From: Apiospora phragmitis
Lineage: Eukaryota > Ascomycota > Sordariomycetes > Amphisphaeriales > Apiosporaceae
Length of the DNA stretch: 64,000 nt
Direction of reading: 5' to 3'
Assembly: GCA_038363925.1 (NCBI GenBank)
Contig: JAQQWL010000001.1
Location: forward strand, 2,232,001-2,296,000
Both the position numbers and the translations under genes were made by a program. Positions 23,006 through 33,863 of this stretch are shown piece by piece (within the stretch, counting starts at the first letter, position 1; every line of letters starts with the position of its first letter). The notes beneath the pieces are model-generated. The model ran no database searches, was not told where the DNA came from, and was given only the letters and a program-made list of their open reading frames with translations.

Positions 23006-23984
23006 GGTTTGATGTTGGTCAGTTTGTTTGGTGTAGTAGAACTTTGGGAAGTAAAATGTCCAGGAAGTGTTGCTCGGGTAAATGAATGCTTTATTGATAC
23101 AGAGGCTAGAAGATTAGGAGGGCGTATCGAGGCAAACTTATGTCATATGTACAGCACATTGCATTCACACAACTCTGGGGAAAGAAAACCCCCATCTATT
23201 CATTGTCATGAAACTGTCAGAAAGCAACACACAAAGATTCGTTCCCGTTGACAGGAGCACGTGAAAAGGAGACAATGACAGACATACTGTCAACTGGACC
23301 AAGTCCGACAAAGACGTAGACTCGGCAGAATAGCAAGAGGAAGAAGGCTCGTACGGATAATGTGGTCTTGAAAGTTGATACAAATAAAAGCAGAAGCTGG
23401 CTTTGCTGGAGTCATGTTGGTAGGCGGCGATATCGATGACATTGTGTCGTAATGCACCTCTATATAAGCTCTTCTCCAAGTCCATAAGATAGGAGTGACG
23501 ATGGTCTCATTCAGTGCCGAGGGAAGGGTAACGAGGTATTTACGGGAATAGGTAAGAGACGCACCTTGTCTGACGCTATATCATTGGTAGTTGTTGAGTC
23601 TGCTTCTAGTGACCTCCCAAAAGGTATGAATGCTAATCACTATCCAAACATGAGGCACTTCAGATCACAAGCGTGTAATATGAACAATAGGACTATGAGG
23701 GATACTAGTATGCTGCCTCGTATGCTCTAGGATATATCCTATCTCCATCTATTCTATACCGAACCTCGCAAACCCGCGCCAAAGTACCGGATATCGTGAC
23801 TTCAAACCAAACTGTGTATGCGGAAAAAGTAACCCGAAACGCTAATCCTGACCTACAAACTCCCATCGCATGCCGTTCGCAATATCAAAAAGAGACAGAA
23901 ACATATCAGGGGGCTGCCGATATAGCAGAGGCAAGAACATTGCCGGACACACAGATAATAATAGAGTACAAGCATGCCTGCCAA
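23006..23984. other. Intergenic, nothing recognised
   Basis: Promoter of the Cys-rich gene and 3' flank of the Ca2+/H+ exchanger. A long plus-strand frame entering from here into 24971 is an antisense shadow of the exchanger. Confidence 0.4.
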
Positions 23985-25446
23985 TCAATGTCCTCCTCCA
24001 CCCCCTTCGCCACCGCCAGCCCCGTCACCCCCACTGGCGGCCTCGTGCACATTCGGGAAGTAAAACGCCGCGACGGCGATGGCGACGTACAGGATGACGC
24101 AAAGAAAACCCTCGAGGTAGTTGGACTTCTGGTCGCGCAGGAAGTTGCCGACGGCGATGATGGACAAGATCAGCATGGCCATGTCGAAGATCTGGAAGTC
24201 CAAGCTTATGGGCTTGCCCAGGCCCCAGCCCACGATAACCACGAGCGGTCCGTTCAGCAGCGCCGTCTGCAGCGTCGAGCCGAGGCAGTGCGACAGCGCG
24301 AAGTTCATCTGGTTGTCCCAGGCCTCGTCGATGGCCGTCAGGTGCTCGGCGGCCTTCTCGACCAGGGGCACCAAAATCAAACCCATGAAGGGTCCGTGAC
24401 GCCGTGCTCCTCGATCAGCGGCTCGATCATGTCGACGAGCGCGTACGCGAGCAGGGACACGAGCGCGATGGAGACGACGAGGGCCACGATGCACTCCGTG
24501 AGCGTCAGCTTGTCCTTCATGATGTCCTTCTCGCGGTCGTGGTCGCGGCGCTCGTCGTGCTCGAAGATGGCATTGAAGATGCCGTCGTGTGTCTTGGTCT
24601 GGAACCAGATGAAGACGAGGTACGAGATCAGCAAGAGAATAGCCACGGCGTGCGAGATGTCCAGGATCTTCTGCTCGAGCACCGCCGGGTCGAGGCCCGC
24701 CGTGCCCGTGACCGAGCGCTCGAAGATGGTCGGGACGGCCAAACCAATACCGGCCGTCAGCAGTAGACCCGATCCCGCCTCGGTGATGGCCTCGTCGAAG
24801 GTGGCCTCGTCTCGTCGCATGCCGGCCGCGAAGAAGCACATGCCGAGGCAGAGCAGCATCGTCGCCAGGATAGAACCCAGGATGGCTCCCTGGATCAGGA
24901 TGAACCTGTCCTGCGCTAGAAGCATCATGAACAAGATGATCTCGACTCCCGAAGCAAACCTATATACATAGAAGAGAATCTGTTAGTTCCGGGTATACAT
25001 GATTATTTAGGGCTTGCTTTGCAGCAACAACATACGTAGTCTCAGTCAGAACCCCAAGCATATGCGGCATCTTCCGCGCCAGCTCCTGTCCCGCGAAGCC
25101 GACAAGATTCGCGGCAGGGACCATGCCGATGTACGCGAGGATGAACTTGAGCAGGTGGTGCTCGGGCACGACGAAGTAAACCACAATGGCGGCGGGCACG
25201 ATGGGCCAGAGCACGTTGACGGCGCGCGACAGCCAGCTGGTCGAGCGCCAGATGATGCGGAAGAAGTGCAGCGGGTGGATGCCCGTGCGGCCGCTCTCGC
25301 CCTCCTGCTTGATGGGGATCTTGCCGCGCAGGCCGTCCTTCCGCGGCGCCTCGCGGTGGCCCCCGTTGTGGTGGGAGGAGCCGCGGCGGCCGCCGTGCAT
25401 GATGTCGTGGCGGGTGCGCGGCAGGGAGGCGTTGGCGTAGTGGTCG

Positions 25447-25486
<40 letters not shown>

Positions 25487-25595
25487 CGCGGCGGCGCGAG
25501 GCGCTTCGGCTCTGGTGCGACGACCGGCGGGGGCTCCTCTCGCGTTCGACGCCGCCGTTCTGCTGGCGGCGGCCTGTCGATGTTGCGCCGGCCAT
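23985..25595 (-). CDS. CaCA-family cation/proton exchanger (VCX1-like)
   Basis: Likely vacuolar or other endomembrane H+-coupled Ca2+ (or related cation) antiporter. The N-terminus is a long hydrophilic Arg/Ser-rich tail with a run of 13 Asn, then RTGIHPLHFFRIIWRSTSWL and the TM core. Alpha-1 repeat: TETTFASGVEIILFMMLLAQ followed by LIQGAILGSILATMLLCLGM. Acidic loop between the halves: EHDERRDHDREKD. Alpha-2 repeat: NQMNFALSHCLGSTLQTALL. Exons: 25036-25595 and 23985-24959, with a GTATGT donor. One C is missing at 24390-24392 (coding GACCC): restoring it joins EEHGVTDP to FMGLILVPLVEKAAEHLTAI. Corrected length is 511. The usual GN..E of alpha-1 reads SGVE here, so substrate is uncertain. Confidence 0.85.
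25446..25484. repeat. (GTT)13 microsatellite encoding poly-Asn
   Basis: Thirteen uninterrupted GTT triplets on the plus strand lie inside exon 1 of the exchanger and read as AAC (Asn) on the coding strand. Such a tract can vary in length between strains without breaking frame. Confidence 0.9.
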
Positions 25596-26942
25596 GTTGC
25601 TTGCTTGCTTGGACAACAAGAAACTCCGGAGGCTTGGCGACTTTTGTTTACCCGGGGTCCGTGGAAGGACTGACTTCGCAGCAAGGAAGAAACAAATGTA
25701 GGTAGTTACTTGTACTTGTACGTAAGCGGGTTTGGCTGTTGCTACCCTACCGCATTCTCGATCGAGAAAAGAAAAGTCGGGGTTGGCGAGCGATCAGCTG
25801 TGAGACAGAGGCCTCTCCGGCGCCTGGACTTCACAATAAAACCCACGGTGCTGGTGGAACGAACGACAGTCGAAATATGGGAACCAAAGACCCAGAAGGA
25901 TACTTTCTCAGGTCAATCAATTGAAGGGAGTAAACACGACAATAACGAGCGAGAGACGAGAACGGCAGCCCGTTCGTTGTCCAGCAAGCAGCAGCAGCAT
26001 CATCGACCAGGTTTCGTTTCGCTTCAAATTGGGCAAGCTACCAGCCCCCCTGTCCTGCCTGTACCGCCAGCGAACAGGGAACCAAGACATGTCTTTTTCG
26101 CGATGCCAAGACATGCTTCCCCCGTCAGACTGGCGGACACGACCAGAAAGAAAGCATGCTCCATGGCTTGGCGTACGTTTCACCTCCCACGTCAATGGGT
26201 GGAATGGGCCAGTTGGCACGGAAGAAATATGTACACGGAGGCGGTCTAGACTAATCAAGCAAACCCTGGACGGACCAGATTGACATCATCCCGCAGAAAA
26301 TAGCCAGCCCCTGGCTTTACTACAGCTGAGATAAAATTAGATGCATCAATTTCTGCATCGTGTGGAACCCTCCGCAGCATTATTCTACAAGTCAGTAAAT
26401 GAACTATTAATCCCCCCCCCCGATCTCCTTCATCACGATGGGTTACAAAAGGGTTTGAATAACTGTCAGCCGGAAGCAAATACATAGAACTGTACGGAGT
26501 AGGGTACGTGGCATCAGCAGTGATTCCGCAAAGATCTCCACGGTCCCAACCGGGACTGGGAGTGAGGAAACAGATTCTGGGGATTTATCCTCAGCAATCA
26601 GAATATCAAGCGCGCTTGCGCGCTTGATATTCTGGTTTGGAGGTACGTACATTTTTAAGTGGTTTTGCTTTTAGTTTAAGCACTGCATGTAGTCCCAAGA
26701 ATCTGGAGAAGGCACTAACCATAATATTTTGACGTCCGGACCAGGAGCTAAGGTTTTCACCAAGGAATCCAACAGGTCTCGGCAAAAGCTTGAGAAGCTT
26801 GTACTGTAGACCTCATCATCACTGCTGACTATATCTATCCTATGACGCTAAATGTGATTCCCCAAATGTCCCGATCCCAATGTCCCGATCGAAGGCGTTT
26901 TGTTTTCCCCCGTACACCGTGATTGATGCGTGCGTGCGCGCT
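25596..26942. other. Intergenic between the exchanger promoter and the LTN1 3' end
   Basis: It contains a perfect palindrome (26599-26634), a C-run near 26411-26420 and the 9-mer TACGGAGTA at 26493-26501. No coding signal. Confidence 0.45.
26599..26634. repeat. Perfect 17-bp inverted repeat with 2-nt loop
   Basis: The left arm CAGAATATCAAGCGCGC (26599-26615) is followed by TT and then its exact reverse complement (26618-26634). Pairing stops at the next base on each side. It could form a cruciform in DNA or a hairpin in either transcript. It lies about 310 nt beyond the LTN1 stop codon. Confidence 0.85.
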
Positions 26943-29900
26943 TTACGACGAATAGTCGATAGGGTTCCGGCATAGCGGGCACGTGTTCTGATTGCTGCTC
27001 CGGAACCACTTGTACAAGCAGGACCTGTGGAAGAGGTTCTTGCACGTCCCGCAGGCCTTGTCTGGTATCCGCTTATCGCTACTAATGATGCTGTAGCAGA
27101 TGGCACACTCGGTCTGGCCCTTCATGGCGCCATTGACGTTGCGTTTGAAGGCTAGAAGCCCGTCGACAATACTGCCTCCCTGCGCTGGTGTTAGCCATCC
27201 ATATTTTGCTCAATTAAATTTCTCTATACTTAGCTGCATTGATTGGGAACCTACCGAGAAGGTGATGACGCCTTGGGTGGCCAGGATCCACGCCTGCCAC
27301 TTCTTCTCGCTGACCGCGAGACGGTTGACCCCTATCACCACCACGCCGTCGAGGGGGAAGGCCGGCGGTACCCGAATCGCAATCGACGCCTCGTGCTCGT
27401 CGACTTCGTATCCCACCGAGATCTCCTTGGCCGCGCGGCTGACCCGGACGATGAGCTCCTTCTCGTCATCGGCCGGCGCCTCCTGTGTCTCGGCCCACTT
27501 CGTCACGTCTTCGAGCGTCTCCGACACAATGATCGGGGAGAAGTACTTGGCCACCCAGCTCTCGACCGCAATCTTGGTCTGCTTGGAGCGGCAGTCAATG
27601 TACCACGCCTTGAACAGCCCTGGGACATACTTTAGCACAAGATAGAAGAGATGGACCAGGAGCCATTGCATGTTCTTCTCTTCCATCTCCGTCTCTGCCA
27701 GTTTGATGTCGTATGAGGTTATATGCTCCGCTGTCAGGTTCTCCTTGTCGAGATTCAACCCGTTCGCTGCTGAATGGCCTAGTACATCAAAGGTGAACTC
27801 CATGAGGGGCTCGATGTAGTTCTCGCTCTTGAGGATGTCGGCATAATCGCTACGTAGTTTGAACGATGCTGCTCGAAATGCGTCGAAGACGAGATGCCAC
27901 GACAGCAGATACGACCTTATGGGAGTAGGGAAGCGAGCCAACGCCTCGTCTGAGTACGCTTCCAGAGTCGGCGCCTCCAGCAGGAGCGACAGGAGCTCGT
28001 CGGGCAGCTTTGCAGTCTTCTTGTCAAGGAGCACATCCAGAGAGAGTTGCTCCTGAGCAGCGGGAAGAGCTTTATGAAGCACAGAAAAGGCGGCTGTCTG
28101 GATATTCCTCGAATCGGCTGCCACTAGACCGTACAGGTCCGAGAGATCCTTGACATGGTCCAACGGGATCTTGTCCACCAGTCGGCAAACCATGGTATCG
28201 ACAATCTCCAAAGGCTGCGTTTCCCGCTCATGTGACAGATTCAAGAGCTCTAACAGCGCTACCGATCGGGTTTCTGCCGTGCTTTGCAGCACATCGACGA
28301 GGTCATCATTTGGCTCCTCCAGAGCTTGTATTGTGGTAAGCAGTCGGAGAGCGGCATTGATGCCGGGCAGTCGGTAATCCAATGGCTCGGCCGTCGTTTT
28401 CGTAAACAGGTAGAGGCAGAAGTCAATAGCCCGCTCCCAGTACGACCCATAGACATCCTTGATGCAGGGCAGTAAGTAATGAAGCGCACGGCAACTTTCG
28501 GTAGCGACGCGGTAGTCCAACTCCTCAGGTGTCTCCAGCCACGACGTGATTTGCCTGACCGCAAATACGAGACGGTTATTGGCCACAGGCAATTCGCCTG
28601 CTTCGTAAACTTGCATGCATGCATTGAGCACAACCAGCAGCCCTAATGTGTTGTCAGACTCCAACTTAGCTCCGGCAACGTCGCTGACAAGCCGATTGCA
28701 GAAGTTGCTGACGGTTTTGCTAGCGGACAAGGTCTCGCCAGCGCCCGTCAGGATGGCAGTGGTTGGAAGAATGGTCGAAGGACTTGATTTCAAGACTTGC
28801 AACTGGCTCAACCAATCCTCGGCAGAACTAGGGAACCCGTGCCTCTCGGTCAGGGCTTGCACCAACTCGCTCAGTACGCGAGCATGATAGAGGCCGAGGG
28901 TGGTTGGAAATTTGGTGGTATCCATCAATCTGCTGAAGATAGCATGGGCGAGCTGTGAGTTTCTAGAGCCAGAGCCATCTCTCCATCCACCGACATCATC
29001 GGTCATTGAGCTTAACAACTTTCGAGACGAGGAGACGAGGTCCTCGGCATATGACTGTGTGGCCTCGCTGTCTAGTGATGCCCAAACCCTCTTCTCCTCC
29101 ATCACCGTCAGCTGGTCTGAAGCAATCTCCGCGGTGACGCCTAGACATATTAACAGGTCGGCCTGCTTTTCGGATGGGAGTGGGCTAAGATCCAAGCCAG
29201 AGGAAAGTATTTTGGATAAGTAGATAGTCATTCTGCCTGCGATGGAGCAACCACTTCGATCTCGCTTCGTTTCTACTGTGGCTTCTGGAGAAGCAGGCGC
29301 AACCAAGAAGTACGAACCTGCTAGACTACTTGTAAGGGATAGCGACGGGTTTGGAAAATTTTGGCACAGTGATGCCAGCTCTTGCTTCCAGCATTCGACA
29401 TCTGGCATTATCGACTCCAGAACCTTGGCATCAGCGGCGGCATCTCCCAAATGCATTGCCTGCTGTACCAGCGTCTCAATGGTGAGAGAACTAATACTGG
29501 CGTCGTTCAGGTTGTGCTGGATGATTTCGATCTTATTGGGCTTCGTGGACGGCTTGTCTAATAGAGCTTTCAGGCTTATCAAGTCTGGATCACTGGACTG
29601 CTCTGACAGGCTTAGAATACTTGTCATCAGGGACATGTGAACCTCGTCGTCCGAGGAGAGAAGCTGCGGGTCATTCTGCGCAATTAGCAGGAGTCCCTTG
29701 CAGACTCCGGATGTCGGCTGTCCGTCAAGGTTGACCATGCGGTGCACCAATTCCTTGATCAACTTCTTGGTAGACTCATCGGTCAATGCGCTGTAGCCAA
29801 GCACGCCGTCATACAGCTTCCAGTCCACATCACGGGCTCCCGCAGTGCAATCGAGACAGAATCGGACAAGGTGTTCCTGGAGGACCTCGTCTTCATGGGC

Positions 29901-31894
29901 TAGCGATGCCGAGGCATTGCTGAGAGTAAGCATTGTCACTGCCTGGACGGCCAACTTGCTATCATCCGCCGACAGGACGGATGCGATTATGGCCTTCCAT
30001 ACTCGGGTGAATTCCGCCTGGCGCCCCTGAACCTCGCCTAGGTCAACAATGCTCGAGAAAAGATAGGGCGCACTGGGTGATTTCAGTAAGGCGAGACCAC
30101 CTGTCGACACCACAGCTTCTAGCTGACGCAGAAACTCATCGGCGTGCTGAGATTCAAACAGCAAAGGAGAGCTTTTGAAAGACGATTGCACTGTCGCGGC
30201 TGCGCCGAAGGGCTTCCATTGTCTAGTCTCCAATAGCTTGAGCGCGTCAACCAGCAACTCTACCGACGGTTTCGCAGGAATATCTGGAATAGGCCGGTCG
30301 GTCGCAATGGTTTTCGTATGACCTTCGAGGATTTTCCCTGTCAATGCAAACCAACGACCGCCTTCGTCAGCAATAGCCTTCTGGGACTTTTCATGATCCT
30401 TCGACGCCTCAGGTAAAGAACCCTTAATACGCTCCTTGAACTGATCTCTCAACGTTTCCCAAAGTTGCTCTGTCGCTTGCACAACTTCTTTGTTGGGCGA
30501 TACAGCGGATGAAGTGTACGCCTTGATAACGACTGGTACTTGACATCCAGAGGCCCAGGCCGAAAACTCCGGGCGAGGGAATAGGTATTGCTCGGTGAGT
30601 GGGAAAAGGCAGTCTTGCACCAACTTGGTTGCCGAGCCTTCTGTGTCTAACTTCAGGATGAAGTACCTGACGAGACTCAGGTAGCACGACCATGCGGCAA
30701 CCGCATTGCTGCGAGGCTCTTCCCTTCTTACGACGCCCGCCCTCAGAGACTCTACACACTTCGTAGCCCCTTCCAAGTCGGTGGGGAGTATGCCCTGAGG
30801 TAGGGTATTGAGGAGATTATCGACCGACTCCCAATGCGACGCACTGCCGCCTGGGAGCCCTTTCCGAGAAATAGCTGTAAGCGCGAAAGGGGTGATTTCT
30901 TCGCTTTGTAATCTGTGGTCCAAATAGTGGGATGCCTCGCTGTCAAAGCGAGCAAAGTTCCAACAAAATCAGCTCCGGAGCCTGTCTGATCGCTCTTCAA
31001 GCCTTCTGCAATGTATATCCTGCTTAACTGTGGGAGCCTAGCCTCGATCAAGCCTGGCATTTTGTCGAGACAGGTCCGGACCATCTGATGTGACTGTCTC
31101 CTTACAAAGTTTTCGTTGACGACCGCGCTGGTCCAGACTTTTTCCGATTGAAAGAACGTATCGTAGCTCTCCTGGTTCTTTTCGATGTCCGCCACGTCGA
31201 GCTTCTCTAGTAGGTTGAGCACGAGCGCGAGGCTTCCGCCCAGAACTCGGTAGTACTTGGCCTCAGCATCATCAGCGTTGGTGGAACGTTCGTCGCTCAG
31301 CGAGTCTACCGTCTCTAATATTGCGTCCGAGGCGTACTCCAATATTTGCGTCTGGCACTTCCGCCAAAACTGGGATACTTTTTCCAGCGTCGTGAGGAAC
31401 GAGGCCAGGCCATCGGTAGCCACCCGAGCTACACCCCGATCGCGGTCAAAGGTCCCGGCCAGCCACGACCCGACGACTTTGGGTATGCGACGCTCCATGC
31501 GCTTCCGGGCCGACCGCACGAGCTCGAGCTGCAGGGTGTGCGAGAGCTCGCGGACACGCCGGGAGTTATCTATGGATATGCGCGGGTACAGCTGCACCCA
31601 GGCGTCTAGTATGGCTTCTTCGGCGCCGCCGTCGCGCTCGTGGGGGTGGGCTTCGACGAAGGCGACCAGTTCTTCCAGCGCCTTGGCCTTGGTCGTGGCA
31701 TCTTTCTTCAGCAGGTTCTTGAAGGAAACGGCGGCGTTCGCGTCGGATAGGGTCGCGAAGTTCGGGGGCTCCGACAGGTAGGATAGGTTGCTTCCGCTGG
31801 ACGCAGACGAGAAGGCTCCGAAGCCACCGGCCCCGGCGGCGGCGAAGGCCGCTTTGCCGCTGGCGGCCTGGGCTTTTGCTGTTCGTCGACTCAT
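26943..31894 (-). CDS. LTN1: Listerin E3 ubiquitin ligase (ribosome-associated quality control)
   Basis: Ltn1 binds split 60S subunits and ubiquitinates stalled nascent chains. Seen: the conserved N-terminus (SNLSYLSEPPNFATLSDANA, LVAFVEAHPHERDG), a very long helical HEAT/ARM-type rod, and a C-terminal RING-variant QTECAICYSIISSDKRIPDK, CGTCKNLFHRSCLYKWF, NTCPLCRN with the C4HC3 order of ligands. Exons: 27255-31894 and 26943-27179 (intron GTAGGT...CGCAG). One G is missing at 30850-30851: restoring it joins LQLFLGKGSQ to GGSASHWESVDNLLNTLPQ. Corrected length is 1625, as expected for the family. Start MSRRTAKAQAASGK is at ATG 31894. Confidence 0.93.
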
Positions 31895-33863
31895 CTGGGT
31901 GACTTGCCTGTTATGGACAGCGGTTTGTTGGAGTATATTGTTGAAGTATAAAGAGGCTCGGGTTGGCGGGTGTTGGTGTGACGTTGTCTAGGTATTTAGA
32001 AAAGCCCTTTTGGTTCCTCTGCTGCGATGAGCTTTTACCCCACGGCGGGGCAACTTGCCGTCATCAAAATCGAAGCGCGAAATTGTCCAAGTAGATCAAT
32101 GCGACAGAAGCGGTAGGCGAAGATCAAGAAAATTGTGTCTGTGTTGAAACTCACTCTACCTGTGCCATATGATGCTCAATTGGATCGTATAATAAGGTTT
32201 ATACGGGAGAGTTTCTATTCGTTGATCTGTGATCGCCGTTTGAGTCAGCCCGAAGCTATGGAAACTACTGTCACGGAATCATGTCGATATTTTAAGCACT
32301 GTCCGAGCTTGGCCGAGACAGGTTCTGCAGCCCGCCTAAGTCAAAGGCAGCTACTCTTGAATCCAAGTATTTCGCATTTTAATGAGATGATCAATACCTT
32401 TGTGTTGTATTCTTACTTTAGAAAAAGACTGAATGTAAATTGGCGTCGTTGTATTTCTATCATCAAGCACGAACAGCATTCGGCACTGAAAGTAAGACCG
32501 TGATCGGCTCGTTCCTATTTCCATATTATTTTCTCCTTCTGCCACGACGCCACAGCACAGATACACTTACCCCTGGGCGTGCTAGATTATATGAAAACGC
32601 TAGACCTGTTCTGGGTGAGAAAACAGCTCTTACGTCTTCATTCAACTTATGCAGCGCAACTCTCGTACCACCCTAGAAATAGGCTCGGATCTAGCCGTAT
32701 ATGGTAAACCGCGAGCGTTTAGGCCCTTTTTGAGCTGTTGGAGCACCAAACCTTCCGGTGGCACAACGGCATGCTTACGTGCTGAGCCTTCTGCCACCAT
32801 AAGGTTTGGAGCATTGTGATGTTTTTTGTGCAGTACATCTTAGGTATGGTGCTAATTTATGCACAGTAATGGACTGGAAAGTGTGGCAGAAGAACGAGCC
32901 GATCACAGTCTAAGGCTTAAAATCCAGGGCTCCAACTAAGATGCACAGGCCAATGACGCATGCAGCTCGAAGACAAGGATGAGCTGCTATGTACTAGACA
33001 CCCGGGACTCGAGACACCCAAAACCGATCCATACCCCGCAAACACCCCGACCGACTAACACACGTCCAGAGTCCAGATGCCAGCTAACCCAGACCCTCCC
33101 AAGTGCGGCCCCGGATTTGCATGCTCTAGGGCGCATGATGAGGGTCGATAGATATCAGTATCATTGAGGGCAGCTGACAGGAAGCATGGAGGGAGCTCTC
33201 CTATCAATCCAGTGTGTGTGTACAGCGTGTGAACTGTAGGATTGTTACCCCTCACTGCTGTGGTTCCATGTATCTCTGATCTGCAGTAATAGTCACGGAG
33301 GTGTATGCTCATGCAGTGTCCAGAAGCCGAACGTTGCCTGGCACCTGGCCTCGTTAGCCCAGCCACGGCCGGCCAGAAGGGATGCATGGGTTGGTTGGGT
33401 TGGAGTTGGTGGCAGTGAAGGGACATCCCCCAAACCAACCCGGATGGAGCTTCAGCGAGTTTCAAACCTCAACTTCCCCATCTTCTCAACCTTCATGTAC
33501 TTCCTGTCAATTGTATGACAATTACTACCATCGATTATACGCACGTAGTATAGTCCCGGAATAAGAAGCACATCGCATCCAGCCCTGTTTCCTGAATTCC
33601 TTCCACTATCCCTCTCTGCCCCGTAAACGCCACCAACTGTTTTGCGTGTAAGTACCTACATTCCATAGATGAAGTTACGTGATCTACTCCGCACGAGCTA
33701 GAGCTCCAGCTTCTACTCTTCCTGACACTACCTGCGGCGTTGCATTACGTCCGGCCTGAACAAGCTTGTGCGCATGACTGCATCGATATCTGATATCACT
33801 CTAGGCGTACAAAACGGCTATCGGTAGCATGATACTGTAGTTGGAATCCAGCCTGTCCTCGCG
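31895..33863. other. Intergenic, contains a MITE-like element
   Basis: Promoter of LTN1 on the left and of the repeat-protein gene on the right. The only structured feature is the inverted-repeat element at 32495-32911. No coding signal. Confidence 0.45.
32495..32911. mobile_element. MITE-like element with about 20-bp terminal inverted repeats
   Basis: The left end AGACCGTGATCGGCTCGTTC (32495-32514) and the right end (32892-32911, reverse complement AGACTGTGATCGGCTCGTTC) match at 19 of 20 bases. A TA dinucleotide lies at or just outside each end (32493-32494 and 32911-32912), the target site of Tc1/mariner elements. Inside is a second, imperfect inverted repeat (32743-32763 with 32792-32812, sharing CCAAACCTT and GGTGGCA). 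About 420 bp with no transposase frame, so a non-autonomous element. No second copy is visible in the window. Confidence 0.5.

Noticed and set aside
23796..24971. Plus-strand open frame of 391 codons
   Set aside because: Antisense shadow of the CaCA exchanger; Ser/Met/Arg-rich composition typical of the reverse of a membrane protein.
25446..25484. Poly-Asn run in the exchanger as a sign of a wrong gene model
   Set aside because: The run keeps frame within a hydrophilic N-terminal tail, where such tracts are common and tolerated.
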